Shown here: one piece after another, positions 1-9,207 of the stretch
Position numbering within the stretch: position 1 is the first letter of the stretch
Layout of the letters: every line of letters starts with the position of its first letter
From: DTHT01 sp037444625
GTDB taxonomy: Bacteria > Acidobacteriota > Terriglobia > Bryobacterales > Bryobacteraceae
Assembly: GCA_037444625.1 (NCBI GenBank)
Contig: JBBIMA010000010.1
Location: 1-64,000, forward strand
Length of the DNA stretch: 64,000 nucleotides
Reading direction: 5' to 3'
Made by a program: the position numbers and the translations under genes
Notes under the pieces: model-generated
What the model was told of the DNA's origin: nothing
Seen by the model: the letters and a program-made list of their open reading frames with translations, nothing else
Database searches by the model: none

Positions 1-1329
1 CGGCCGCCCGCGCCGGCCTCCGGCCCGCCGCAGCCGCCGTCGCCTTCGCCGGCCACTGCCGCAGGCGCCCTGCGCACCGAGAATCTGGAGGTGCGATCGG
101 ATCCGCGCCAGGAATGGCGCCAGATGTACCGCGAGGCGTGGCGCCTGGAGCGCGACTTCTTCTATGACCCGGGCTTCCACGGCCTGGATTTGAAGGCGGC
201 TGAGAAAAAGTACGAGCCGTACCTGGAGAACGTGGCCTCGCGGGCGGATTTGAACTACCTGTTTGCGGAGATGCTGGGCGAGCTGACCGTGGGGCATCTG
301 AACGTAGGCGGCGGGGACGCGCCCGAGGTGCGTCGCGTGGAGACCGGCCTGCTGGGGGCCGATTTCAAAATCGAGAACGGACGCTACCGTTTCGCGCGGG
401 TTTACAGCGGCGAGAACTGGAACCCGCAGTTGCGCGCGCCGCTCACCCAGCCCGGTGTGAACGTCGTGGCGGGCGAGTACCTGCTGGCCGTCAACGGGCG
501 CGAGCTGCGGGCGGCCGATAACATTTACAGCTTTTTCGAAGGGACGGCGGGCAAGCAAGTCCGGCTGCGCGTGGGTCCGGATCCGACCGGCGCGGGCGCC
601 CGCGAGGTCACCGTGGTTCCCGTGGCGAGCGAGAGCGCGCTGCGCCATCTGGCCTGGATCGAAGACAACCGCCGCAAAGTGGATCAGATGACGGGCGGGC
701 GGGTGGCCTACGTCTACATGCCGGACACCGCCTTCGGAGGGCTGAACAGCTTCAACCGTTACTTCTTTGCGCAGGTGGGCAAGGAAGCGGTGGTGATTGA
801 CGAACGTTTCAACGGCGGCGGGATGCTGGCCACCGACATCATCGAGTATTTGAGCCGGCGCATGTTGAGCTTGGTGGCCACCCGGGACGGGCTGGACGAA
901 GTACAGCCGCAGGGGGCGATTTTCGGTCCCAAGGTGATGATCATCAACGAATTCGCGGGTTCGGGCGGGGACGCCATGCCCTGGTATTTCCGGCGCGCGG
1001 GCGTCGGCCGGCTGGTCGGCAAGCGCACCTGGGGCGGCCTGGTGGGCCGCGCGGGTGCGCCCGAGTTGATGGACGGCGGCTTCGTCACCGCGCCCTCCTC
1101 GGCGGTCTACAATCCCAACGGGCAATGGGAGGTCGAGAACATCGGCATCGCGCCAGACATCGAGGTGGAGCATGACCCCGAGGCGGTGCGCCAGGGACGC
1201 GATCCGCAGCTCGAGAAGGCGATCGAAGTCCTGATGGCGGAGCTCAAGAAGAACCCGCCGCCGCAGGCGCGCCGCCCGGCGTATCCGAACTACCACGCCG
1301 CGCCCGCGTCCAAGAAGGCCGGCCGATAG
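1..1329 (+). CDS. Tricorn-like S41 protease, C-terminal part (cut by window edge)
   Basis: The reading frame is open to base 1, so only the last 442 residues are seen. A Pro/Ala-rich linker (about residues 1-30) is followed by the helical C1 region, a PDZ-like stretch and the C2 catalytic region of the tricorn/tail-specific protease group. The nucleophile is probably Ser321 of the partial protein, in the motif NEFAGSGGDA. Glu379 in WEVENIGIAP matches the last tricorn active-site Glu, and His99 in VGHLNV matches the tricorn His. In archaeal tricorn a Ser precedes that His; here it is Gly. Tricorn degrades peptides released by other proteases. In Acidobacteriota such proteins often carry an N-terminal propeller and a signal peptide, which would lie left of the window. 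It ends in a basic tail, and tRNA-Gly on the opposite strand follows. Confidence 0.85.
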   Translation, partial: RPPAPASGPPQPPSPSPATAAGALRTENLEVRSDPRQEWRQMYREAWRLERDFFYDPGFHGLDLKAAEKKYEPYLENVASRADLNYLFAEMLGELTVGHLNVGGGDAPEVRRVETGLLGADFKIENGRYRFARVYSGENWNPQLRAPLTQPGVNVVAGEYLLAVNGRELRAADNIYSFFEGTAGKQVRLRVGPDPTGAGAREVTVVPVASESALRHLAWIEDNRRKVDQMTGGRVAYVYMPDTAFGGLNSFNRYFFAQVGKEAVVIDERFNGGGMLATDIIEYLSRRMLSLVATRDGLDEVQPQGAIFGPKVMIINEFAGSGGDAMPWYFRRAGVGRLVGKRTWGGLVGRAGAPELMDGGFVTAPSSAVYNPNGQWEVENIGIAPDIEVEHDPEAVRQGRDPQLEKAIEVLMAELKKNPPPQARRPAYPNYHAAPASKKAGR

Positions 1330-1435
1330 GGCGGACGGGGCCTCTTCACCGGGATTCCCGCCGCCCAGGGCCGCTGGCCGGGGGAAAACGCAGTCGCGCT
1401 GCGGTTCTACGAGGGAAGCAGATGCCGGGAGGAAA

Positions 1436-1510
<75 letters not shown>

Positions 1511-1798
1511 AACCGGGGGCCCGCGGTCAGGCCGCCTGAGATGATTGTAGCAGATTGCATGCCGGAGTCGTACCGGATTCTTCCGAGGTCCAAGAGACGC
1601 GAGGCCGGGGGCTGAGGCGGTCGCCGGCGGGGTGGCATTACCCCCATTCCCATTAGCCGGCCGGGCCTTCGGGTTGGATGCCATAAGCGGCGATTCAGGC
1701 CCGAATAGGGCGGGGCCAAGGCTCAAGATTGCGCCCGCTCGTCCGATCAACGACCGGATGCTGGTTGCAACGCCCTGTCCTCCCCAAGGCACCGCGTC

Positions 1799-3187
1799 AT
1801 GAAGCTGTTGTGGCTGGTACCCGAGGATGACGCCCGGCATCGAGCCCACCGCGAGGGCCTGGAGCGCGCGGAGGGCTGGACGGTGGAGACCTTCCACGCC
1901 CCCTTGGCCGCGCTGGACGCCCTGAGCAACTGCCTCTATGACGCAGTGCTGGCGGACTTCCCCCAGCCGGAGTGGACCGCGCAGGAATGGCTGGAGGAGG
2001 TTCAGCGCGTCAGCCCGCTCGCGCCGGTGATCATTCGAGAGGCGCAACCGAGCTATCCGGAGGCGGTGCGACTCACCAAGCTGGGGGCCTACCAGTACCT
2101 GGGCGATCCGTTGAGTACGGAGGAGCTGCTACGCCTTCTGGAAGACGCGGTGCGGTGGAGGCGCCAGCGCGAGTGCGCGCTCCACGGCGGGCCGCTCACG
2201 CTCGAGCCTTGGCGGCGCCTGTTGATCGGCGAAAGCCGCGCGATGCGCCAGGTCGCCGAGATCATCCGCCTGGTGGCCAACCGGCGCTGCACGGTGCTGA
2301 TCACGGGCGAGACCGGCACGGGCAAGGAGATGGTGGCACGGGCCATCCACCTGGCCAGCGGGCGAGGCCACTTGCCCATGGTGGCGTTGAACTGCAGCGC
2401 CATACCGGACACCTTGCTCGAGGCAGAGCTGTTCGGACACGTCAAGGGCGCATTCACGGGAGCCATCCAGCACCGGATGGGACGATTCGAGCAGGCCCAC
2501 CGCAGCACGCTGTTTCTGGACGAGGTGGGCGAGATGCCCCTGGATTTGCAGGCCAAGCTGCTGCGCGTGCTCCAGGAACGGGAGCTCCAGCGGCTGGGCA
2601 GCTCGGAGGTCATCGCCGTGGACGTGCGGGTGCTGGCGGCCTCCAACGCCCGCCTGGAAGAGCGCGTGCGCCAGGGGCGGTTCCGCGAGGATCTCTATTA
2701 CCGGCTGAACGTGGTGCCCATCCACCTGCCGCCTCTGGCCGAGCGCCCGGGGGACATCCCCCTGCTGGCTGTGCACTTCATCGAGAAAATCTGCCGGCGC
2801 GAAAACCTTCCGCCCAAGATGATCGCGCCGGAGGCCATGCAGCGCCTGGTGAGTTACAGTTGGCCGGGTAACGTGCGGCAGCTCGAGAACGCCGTGGAGA
2901 TGGCCGTCATCCTCAGCGCCGATCGCGAGCTGCTGCTGCCCTCGGATTTCCCGCTGCCCTCGCCCGCCCAGTGGAAGGCCCTGAACGCCGCCTCGCTGCC
3001 TTCGATCCGGCTGCCCGACGAAGGCATGGATTTCCAACAGACCATCGCCCGGCTGGAACGCAGCCTGCTGGAACAGGCGCTGCGTCGCTCCAACGGCAAC
3101 AAGAAGCAGGCCGCCGAGCTGCTGCGCCTGAAGCGGACCACGTTTTCGGCCAAGCTGAAGAGCCTGGAGGCGGCGGCCAACTGGTGA
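1799..3187 (+). CDS. Sigma-54-dependent response regulator (NtrC family) with degenerate receiver
   Basis: A 462-residue activator of sigma-54 RNA polymerase. The N-terminal receiver-like domain (about 1-120) keeps the acidic patch (E9, D10, D11) and a candidate acceptor Asp53. The switch Thr/Ser is replaced (R80/E81) and the conserved Lys is Asp103 in YQYLGDP, so phosphorylation control may be altered or lost. The AAA+ domain has Walker A GETGTGKE (170-177), the sigma-54 contact loop GAFTGA (217-222) and Walker B TLFLDE (237-242). A Fis-type helix-turn-helix ends the protein (about 425-460). The gene stands alone with no histidine kinase beside it. Its targets are unknown; a possible sigma-54 element lies before flgB at 24108-24123. 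Confidence 0.93.
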   Translation: MKLLWLVPEDDARHRAHREGLERAEGWTVETFHAPLAALDALSNCLYDAVLADFPQPEWTAQEWLEEVQRVSPLAPVIIREAQPSYPEAVRLTKLGAYQYLGDPLSTEELLRLLEDAVRWRRQRECALHGGPLTLEPWRRLLIGESRAMRQVAEIIRLVANRRCTVLITGETGTGKEMVARAIHLASGRGHLPMVALNCSAIPDTLLEAELFGHVKGAFTGAIQHRMGRFEQAHRSTLFLDEVGEMPLDLQAKLLRVLQERELQRLGSSEVIAVDVRVLAASNARLEERVRQGRFREDLYYRLNVVPIHLPPLAERPGDIPLLAVHFIEKICRRENLPPKMIAPEAMQRLVSYSWPGNVRQLENAVEMAVILSADRELLLPSDFPLPSPAQWKALNAASLPSIRLPDEGMDFQQTIARLERSLLEQALRRSNGNKKQAAELLRLKRTTFSAKLKSLEAAANW

Positions 3188-3249
3188 GCGGCGCGCGCCT
3201 GCCGGCCGCGGGCGGGCTCGCGTAGACTGTGGGGAAGGAGCAAGGCTTG

Positions 3250-4149
3250 GTGCGGCATGCCCATTCGCCGGCCGAGGTGGGCCGGGTGCTGAAGTGGTCG
3301 CTGGCCGTGACCTTGGCGTTCGTGGCCGTGGAGGCGGCGGCGGGCTTGCGGGCGCACAGTCTGGCGCTGCTGTCGGACGCCGGCCACAACTTCACCGACG
3401 CACTGGCCCTGCTGCTGGCCTGGTTCGGGCGCTATGTGGGCCGGCGCCCTCCCGACGAGGTGAAGACTTACGGGTATATGCGGGCAGGCGTAGTAGCCGC
3501 CTTCGTCAATGCGCTCAGCCTGCTGGCGCTGTCGGCCTACATTCTGCTGGAGAGCTACCGGCGGTGGCTGAGGCCCGAGAAAGTGCAGGAAACCGCCATG
3601 CTGGCGGTGGCGACCCTGGGGCTGGCGGTGAACGTTGCGATCATGTGGGGGCTGGCCGCCGAGCGGCGGCGCGATCTGAACATCCGCAGCGCCTGGGCGC
3701 ACATGCTGGGCGACGCGCTGGGCTCGGTGGGGATCATCGCGGGCGCTCTCGTCATCCGCCGGACCGGCTGGCAGCGGGTGGATCCGCTGTTGTCGGCGCT
3801 GATCGGGCTGCTGATTGTGTGGACCGCGTGGGACATCGTGCGCGAGGCGCTGAACATCCTGCTGGAGGGCTTGCCGCGCGGCTTGAGCCTGCCGGCGGTC
3901 AGGCAAGCCATGCGGGCGGTACCGGGCGTGCTCGACGTGCACGACCTGCACATTTGGAGCCTGGGCTCGAACACGCACGCCTTGAGCTGCCACGTCCTGA
4001 TTGAGGACCTTCCGCCCTCGGAAAGCGAGAGCATCCTCCGGCGGCTGAATCAGATGCTGGCCGAGCGCTTCCAGATCCGGCACACGACCTTGCAGTTCGA
4101 GCACGTCCTGTGCCCGGGCTGCTCGATCCCGAACCACCCCCCGCACTGA
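3250..4149 (+). CDS. Cation diffusion facilitator (CDF) metal/proton antiporter
   Basis: A 299-residue inner-membrane exporter of Zn, Co or Cd type ions. About six membrane segments are visible. The two CDF metal-site motifs are present: HNFTD in the second segment (DAGHNFTDA) and HMLGD in the fifth. A cytoplasmic C-terminal domain has the usual VxxVHDLHIWSL motif, and the tail holds Cys and His residues (LCPGC, NHPPH). The GTG start at 3250 is chosen because GGGGAAGGAG ends 9 bases upstream; an in-frame start at 3229 would precede that ribosome site. The family is secure; the metal is not known. It follows the NtrC-type gene by about 60 bases. Confidence 0.92.
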   Translation: MRHAHSPAEVGRVLKWSLAVTLAFVAVEAAAGLRAHSLALLSDAGHNFTDALALLLAWFGRYVGRRPPDEVKTYGYMRAGVVAAFVNALSLLALSAYILLESYRRWLRPEKVQETAMLAVATLGLAVNVAIMWGLAAERRRDLNIRSAWAHMLGDALGSVGIIAGALVIRRTGWQRVDPLLSALIGLLIVWTAWDIVREALNILLEGLPRGLSLPAVRQAMRAVPGVLDVHDLHIWSLGSNTHALSCHVLIEDLPPSESESILRRLNQMLAERFQIRHTTLQFEHVLCPGCSIPNHPPH

Positions 4150-4241
4150 GTGCGGTGCGGCGCGGCCTCGGTTCGGACCGGGCTTGGGGGCGGCAGGGAA
4201 GTCTCCAAGCGCGCCCCGGGACGCGCCAGGCGCGCCGGCCC

Positions 4242-4271
4242 ATGACAAGGCGGGCACGGTTCGGTTACAAT
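4242..4271 (+). promoter_or_regulatory. Probable promoter of tRNA-Val
   Basis: ATGACA (4242-4247), an 18-bp spacer and TACAAT (4266-4271) resemble a sigma-70 promoter. The tRNA begins 16 bases after the -10 box. Read by eye only. Confidence 0.55.
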
Positions 4272-4286
4272 CAAGGTTCGCCCGCC

Positions 4287-4363
4287 GGGCGCGTAGCTCA
4301 GTTGGTTAGAGCGCCTGCTTCACACGCAGGAGGTCACAGGTTCGAGTCCTGTCGCGCCCACCA
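4287..4363 (+). tRNA. tRNA-Val (anticodon CAC)
   Basis: Acceptor stem GGGCGCG pairs with CGCGCCC, the discriminator is A and CCA is encoded (4361-4363). Anticodon stem CCTGC/GCAGG closes the loop TTCACAC, giving anticodon CAC. The T-arm contains GGTTCGAGTCC. The first 14 bases are identical to those of the tRNA-Lys 520 bases downstream. Confidence 0.96.
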
Positions 4364-4806
4364 GTCAATATCAACAGGTTACGAGCGAGGACCAGCAACC
4401 CGGGTCATGCTCCGGGTCATGCTCCCGGACGCGGCCATCGCGGGAGCACCCACCTTCGCCCGAGCGATACGGCCGCGCCTACGTTCAGGGGGTTCCTCGG
4501 CCTTGCCGTCGCGCTAGCAACGCTGCTTCGTGGTGCGGGTACTCAGCGCCAGGGCACGGCGTCGCCGACGCGTTCGAGCAACCGGATCAAAGCGTTCCGA
4601 CGGATCCTACCGGTAGAAACCCTAGCGCATCACGATTATGAAAGCATCGAGCGCGCAAGGCGCGGCGCCACGCGACTGTGGTCCCCGGGGGAATCCGCGG
4701 CAACGGAAGGGCGCCGGAGCCAATCGCCCGGCGGGTTCGTGCTACACTGTTTGAGGCGGGCCGTGGCCGCGCGGCCGCGGGTCGCCAGTGTTGGATTCAC
4801 GAGCTT
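4364..4806. other. Intergenic spacer between tRNA-Val and tRNA-Lys, no gene seen
   Basis: This 443-base stretch is the longest gene-free segment. Short open frames in it look random and show no recognisable domain. It holds a 12-base tandem duplication at 4400-4423. A TACACT box at 4743-4748 could serve the tRNA-Lys, but no -35 is evident. I find no integrase remnant and no copy of the tRNA-Val 3' end, so there is no direct sign of an attachment site. Confidence 0.6.
4400..4423. repeat. Tandem duplication of a 12-base unit
   Basis: CCGGGTCATGCT occurs twice head to tail (4400-4411 and 4412-4423), followed by another CCCGG. It lies just after tRNA-Val. No function is suggested by its surroundings. 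Confidence 0.8.
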
Positions 4807-4882
<76 letters not shown>

Positions 4883-4911
4883 AGTTGTCTCCACCCGCTC
4901 GATCTCGCCTG

Positions 4912-6036
4912 TCAGGGACGGCGGTTGGCGGGCGGCGCGGAGTCGCGCTCGGCCGGGCCGGGCGCTCGCAACCAGTCCTCGTCAAAGATCGCCCGGTTGA
5001 TGACGGTCCGTTTGTGTGAGGTGTAGACGACGTGGATGGCGCCGTCCTGCGTCTGGATCGCCACCGGATACGCGAAACTGCCCGGACCCTCGGCGATGTT
5101 GCGCCGGTAGGGGAAGCTCTTGCCGGCGTCGTCGGAGAGCGCCGCCCGGAGCGGCGTTCGCTCCGTCATGCTGTCGTTGTAAACCAGCAGGAGGCGGCCG
5201 CTCCGCAGTCGGATCAACTCCAGGGCTGCGTTGGGGTTGGGGAATTCCGTGTCGGCGCCCTCGCTCCAATTCCAGCCGCCGTCGCGGGATTCCGCGCGGA
5301 TGATGTAGCCCCGGGATCCCGGTCCGTACCCGCCGCCCCGTCGGCAGAAGGCCAGCAAGTGATTCGGGGCCAGTTCGACCACCGCCGGCTGAATGTTGCC
5401 GCTCGGGGACCGGATCCGCCCGGTCGCGCGCCATTGCTTGCGCCGCACGTCGTAGCGCAGGAACAGCGACGTGCTGTCGGCTCCCACAAACTCGGTATCG
5501 TGTCCGGTCTCGTGGTAAATCGGCAGCAGGTAATCGCCGTCCGACAGCACGATCGGCCGGCCGCGCACCATCATGCCCGCCTCCCAAGCCAGCACGGAAG
5601 GATCCGACCAGCTTCGGGCTCCATCGCGGGAGATCTTCACCTGGATGCGGGAATCCGACCAGGTCTCGCCGAACCGCACCACATAAAACAGCCACACCAG
5701 CCCGTCGGGCGCTTGCCAGACGACGGCGTTGCCGGCCGAGCGGAAGGGGTCCTTGGCGATCACTTGGGGAGCGCTCCACCGGAGAGCCCCTTTCGCCAGC
5801 CGCGAGCCGTACACCGCCGTGTCGGTCTCGTACTCGCCGCCCCCGCCGTAATAGACCAGGTAAAGATCGCCCCCCGCCAGCTCCGTGACGGAAGCTGGAT
5901 GTTTGTAAGGTCCGGTGGGCGTCTCCGGGCCGAAAATGCGCTCGTGCCGGATGCCGGGCCGCTCCGGCCGCGCAGGCCAACATAAGAGCACAAGGCCCGC
6001 CCCAATGAGACTTCCCAAGGAACCTCGATGCGACAT
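4912..6036 (-). CDS. Secreted BNR/exo-alpha-sialidase-like hydrolase
   Basis: A 374-residue exported protein of the BNR_2 (sialidase-like six-bladed propeller) group. An N-terminal signal peptide (about 1-28) starts at MSHRGS; longer upstream frames lack family similarity. Asp-box-like motifs SRDGARSW, SRDGGWNW and SDDAGKSF are visible. The ending, with GPGSFAYPVAIQ, DGAIHVVYT and FDEDWL, is typical of these enzymes. Many members labelled sialidase act on other sugars, so the substrate cannot be stated. It is the last gene of a six-gene minus-strand locus, 23 bases after its paralogue, and probably removes terminal sugars from a glycan handled by the locus. Confidence 0.8.
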   Translation of the reverse strand: MSHRGSLGSLIGAGLVLLCWPARPERPGIRHERIFGPETPTGPYKHPASVTELAGGDLYLVYYGGGGEYETDTAVYGSRLAKGALRWSAPQVIAKDPFRSAGNAVVWQAPDGLVWLFYVVRFGETWSDSRIQVKISRDGARSWSDPSVLAWEAGMMVRGRPIVLSDGDYLLPIYHETGHDTEFVGADSTSLFLRYDVRRKQWRATGRIRSPSGNIQPAVVELAPNHLLAFCRRGGGYGPGSRGYIIRAESRDGGWNWSEGADTEFPNPNAALELIRLRSGRLLLVYNDSMTERTPLRAALSDDAGKSFPYRRNIAEGPGSFAYPVAIQTQDGAIHVVYTSHKRTVINRAIFDEDWLRAPGPAERDSAPPANRRP

Positions 6037-6059
6037 AGAAAATTCACCCGCCGAACGCC

Positions 6060-7181
6060 TCAGGGCGTACCCGGATCCCAGATGGTCGCCGCGATGATAC
6101 GCTCCCGCTCGGCATGCTCCGCAAAATAGTAAACCGTTACGATCTTTCCGTCCGGCCGCTGGACGGAGCGGGTGTATCCCAGATCCCAAGCGGCGCCGTC
6201 GTCGCGGAGCACAATCTCGTCGCTCCAATTGCGCCCGCCGTCGTTGCTCAGGCGAGCGCGAATTCCGTACGGCCGGCCGCGGTAGCCGTAAGTCAGAGCG
6301 ATGCGGCCGTCTCGGAGCCGCACGAGGCTGGGCGGGTTGCCGCTGAAGCCGCCGGTGAACGGGACCGGCCGGCTCAGGAATCCCCAACTGCGGCCATTGT
6401 CCGTGGACAGGAATGCATCAATCCAATCTACCGGGCCTTGCCGGCAGCGGACGGCGGTCAGCAGGCGGCCCCTGGCAAGGCGCACGGTCGAGGGCATGAT
6501 GGCGAAGTCCTCCGGCTCGGGCGTGATCCAGGAGACGAAACGCCAACTGCGTCCTCCGTCATCGGTGCGGGCGCACATCGGGCGCCCTTCCCGCCCGTTG
6601 AGCTTGGAAGCGGTGACGAACACCAGCGCCTTGCGCTTGCCTTCCACGATGTAATCGGTGCGCGCCGCGATGCCTTGCCGCCCGAAGAGCGGGAAGCGGA
6701 AGGGTCCCCGCCAGGTCTTGCCCCGGTCCACGGAGTAATAGAGGCGGGAAGGGCCCTTATGAATATTCGTGAAGCGGAGCGTCATGGCGAAGCCGGGGTG
6801 CGTGAAGTCCATCGGTTCGGTGAGATCCGCCTCCGCCTTGCCGCCCTGTTCGGGCGGTAGCAGAGAGGCGGGCGCCTCGATTGTCCACGTTCGCCCGCCG
6901 TCCAGGCTGCGCGCAAGGCGCGGTTCCTCGGGCTTGTCGGGGTCAACCTGGTGGCGGTCCGGCGGCCGCTGCTTGAAATACGCGGCGCTGAAACCCGCCA
7001 GAATCTCGTCGCCCCAGGCCCAGAGGCCGTGATTGGCGGGCCAGCCGCCGAAGCGTCCCCGCTCGGCATAGACTACGACGTGCTCGATGACCCGGGGAGG
7101 CTGCGCAGCTTGAACTCTTGGACCGCCGCACGCCAGTATGATCGTTGCCAAAACTGCCTTACTGCGAAAGACTCGAATCAC
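6060..7181 (-). CDS. Secreted exo-alpha-sialidase-like protein with five Asp boxes
   Basis: A 373-residue exported propeller protein with a signal peptide (about 1-25). Asp boxes are SLDGGRTW, SVDRGKTW, TDDGGRSW, STDNGRSW and SNDGGRNW, the signature of the sialidase/BNR fold. The GTG start at 7181 follows GGGAGGAG by five bases, the best ribosome site in this part of the locus. It lies 13 bases after the membrane-protein gene and 23 bases before a second sialidase-like gene. It is a distant relative of that neighbour, not a recent copy. Substrate unknown. Confidence 0.8.
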   Translation of the reverse strand: MIRVFRSKAVLATIILACGGPRVQAAQPPRVIEHVVVYAERGRFGGWPANHGLWAWGDEILAGFSAAYFKQRPPDRHQVDPDKPEEPRLARSLDGGRTWTIEAPASLLPPEQGGKAEADLTEPMDFTHPGFAMTLRFTNIHKGPSRLYYSVDRGKTWRGPFRFPLFGRQGIAARTDYIVEGKRKALVFVTASKLNGREGRPMCARTDDGGRSWRFVSWITPEPEDFAIMPSTVRLARGRLLTAVRCRQGPVDWIDAFLSTDNGRSWGFLSRPVPFTGGFSGNPPSLVRLRDGRIALTYGYRGRPYGIRARLSNDGGRNWSDEIVLRDDGAAWDLGYTRSVQRPDGKIVTVYYFAEHAERERIIAATIWDPGTP

Positions 7182-7194
7182 TTACTCCTCCCGG

Positions 7195-9207
7195 TTACCT
7201 GTGCGGCTGGCTGATCAGGATCGGCCGCACTTTCCAGTCTGCGTTCGGCCCGAAGCGCAGATTGCGGTTGCCGTACCCGTCATGCCGGTCTCCGTAAGCC
7301 GAGTGAACCGCGGCTGTGAAGCAGACCGCCAAGAGCAGCACGGCCGGCAGGGCCGTTGCCAGGATCCTGCGGGAGAGGGCCGTGAAAGGCGCCGCCCGTT
7401 CGGGCGCGGGCCATTGCTCGGGCGGCGCGGCCAGGACCAGGCAGGTAACGATCAGAGCGTTGAGGGTGATGATCCATTCGGTGGCCAGCCGCGTCTGGTG
7501 AAACGCGACCAGCGCCTTGCTAAAGTTACCTGGCACGATCATCCAAAGAAAGACCAAATACAGCAGTTGGCCCCTGCCCAGCCAGCTTGCGGGAACCAGC
7601 GCCACGGGCTTGCGAGCGTGCCTGACCAGCAGCACAACGGTCACGGCTGTGAACAAGGCGAAGGTCAGATCGAACCACGCCCGGGCGGACAGCTCGATGA
7701 AGCCGAGCAGGGGCGCCTTCATCGAGAGTGGCACGGCGCGAAAGCCGCCCGCCTGGAGTCGCGTCCAGTCGCCCACGTTCTTCACCATGTTCACGTACAC
7801 GAGCAGGTTCAGGATAAAGCTCACCGAGAAGAACTCGGTCCACCGGCCCACTCGCGGTTCATGCGGCCTCTGGGGGCTCCGATTCCAGACCAGCGCCAAC
7901 GCCAGCAACGCGGCCAGTCCGTACAGCAGGCCCGCGCCCTGCTCCGCCACGAGGCTGTGCCAGTTGGCGCTGCGCCAGTGCGCCCACGCGGCGATGACGG
8001 CGGGATCCGCGGTGAGCAGCGGGTTGCCCGGCATCCAGGCCAGGATCTTCAGGAACTGCGCTACCATCAAGCCGAGCCCGCCCAACACTCCGCCCAACAG
8101 GGCGGCCGCGATGACGCCGTTCAGCTTGCGGCGGCGCAGGTAGGCGATCACGCCCAGAAGGTAGCCGAGCACGAAGGCCCAGTTATCGCCCCGGGGCGGA
8201 ACCATGCGGAAACCGCCCGCGGATCGGAACAGGTTCGACAGCAGCACCGGCCCGACCAGGAAGACGGCGAAGCCCCCCACGGCCATATAGAGCGGAAGTC
8301 GAGCGCCGTTGCGCCACTGGCCGTACCGCACAAAGTAAATGGTCCAGCCCGCAATCAGGCCCAGGATCCAGCCTAAATGCGGCGCCAGGTCCATGAGAAA
8401 CTTCGGCCAGTTAGTGACCATTTCGGCCGGGTTGAACGGCTGCCCCGTGGCCGGATTGATCGCCGAGGGATCACCCTGGATGCACACGACGGCCCGGGTA
8501 AGCGGCGCCAACCAACCCAGCGCCTCGAGTGCACGGTGCGCAAGGAAGCCGCCCAGCGCGCCGCCGGCGGCGAACGCCGCCAGCCGCGTCACTTTCTCGA
8601 AGCGCCGGCTCCATAAGTCGAAGGCGCACAGCGCCAACAAAGCCAGCGAAACTCCCAACCAGTCCGAGTCCAGCCAGTACAAAGGATTGAGCTGGCGAAA
8701 ACTGCCGGCCGCCTCCGCCGGAAACCCCTGGATCCAACGGCGCAGGATGACCGGCTCCAGCCAGTACTGGAGCGCCCACACCGCCAGAATCCAAGCCAGC
8801 GGCTGGAAGAAAGCGGTCAGTCTTTCTCGCGACTCCAGAGCGGCGTAAGCCGTCCCGGCTACTCCCAGGCTGGTCCACAGAAACCCGATGGCAAAAACCA
8901 TCAGGAAGCCGTAAAACTGCGTCGCCAAATGGCCGCTGTGGGTATAGGACAAGGGCGGCATGTAGGACATCGAACCGCCGAAAGCCCAGCCCAGCGCGCC
9001 CAAGACGGCGAAGAAGGGCGCCCGGCGCCGCCAGTCCTCGCGGCCCGAAAACAGGCATATAGCCAGCGCCGACAGAGCGCCCGGCAGCATCGCGCCGAAC
9101 TCGTGGCCGTAGTTGCCGCGTATGCCCCAACCGACCGAGAGCGACAGCATGACCGCCAGGACGGCCGCCGGCCTGAGCAATGGGTTTGGCTTGGGGGCGA
9201 GCATCAT
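7195..9207 (-). CDS. Large multi-pass membrane protein of unknown function
   Basis: I do not recognise a named family. The 670-residue product has roughly a dozen hydrophobic segments of membrane length. The N-terminus has a striking GWGIRGNYGHEFGAMLPGAL stretch, and GGSMSYMPPLSYTHSG follows after the next segments. The ATG at 9207 overlaps the stop of the upstream beta-helix gene (ATGA), so the two are probably translationally coupled. Starts further upstream would run into that gene. Its place between a TonB receptor and secreted hydrolases suggests an inner-membrane transporter or glycan-processing enzyme of the locus; this is inference from position only. Confidence 0.75.
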   Translation of the reverse strand: MMLAPKPNPLLRPAAVLAVMLSLSVGWGIRGNYGHEFGAMLPGALSALAICLFSGREDWRRRAPFFAVLGALGWAFGGSMSYMPPLSYTHSGHLATQFYGFLMVFAIGFLWTSLGVAGTAYAALESRERLTAFFQPLAWILAVWALQYWLEPVILRRWIQGFPAEAAGSFRQLNPLYWLDSDWLGVSLALLALCAFDLWSRRFEKVTRLAAFAAGGALGGFLAHRALEALGWLAPLTRAVVCIQGDPSAINPATGQPFNPAEMVTNWPKFLMDLAPHLGWILGLIAGWTIYFVRYGQWRNGARLPLYMAVGGFAVFLVGPVLLSNLFRSAGGFRMVPPRGDNWAFVLGYLLGVIAYLRRRKLNGVIAAALLGGVLGGLGLMVAQFLKILAWMPGNPLLTADPAVIAAWAHWRSANWHSLVAEQGAGLLYGLAALLALALVWNRSPQRPHEPRVGRWTEFFSVSFILNLLVYVNMVKNVGDWTRLQAGGFRAVPLSMKAPLLGFIELSARAWFDLTFALFTAVTVVLLVRHARKPVALVPASWLGRGQLLYLVFLWMIVPGNFSKALVAFHQTRLATEWIITLNALIVTCLVLAAPPEQWPAPERAAPFTALSRRILATALPAVLLLAVCFTAAVHSAYGDRHDGYGNRNLRFGPNADWKVRPILISQPHR

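Noticed and set aside
1756..1768. Possible sigma-54 element (GG...TTGC) before the NtrC-type gene
   Set aside because: The spacing is GG-N9-GC in place of the required N10, and the -24 side matches poorly.
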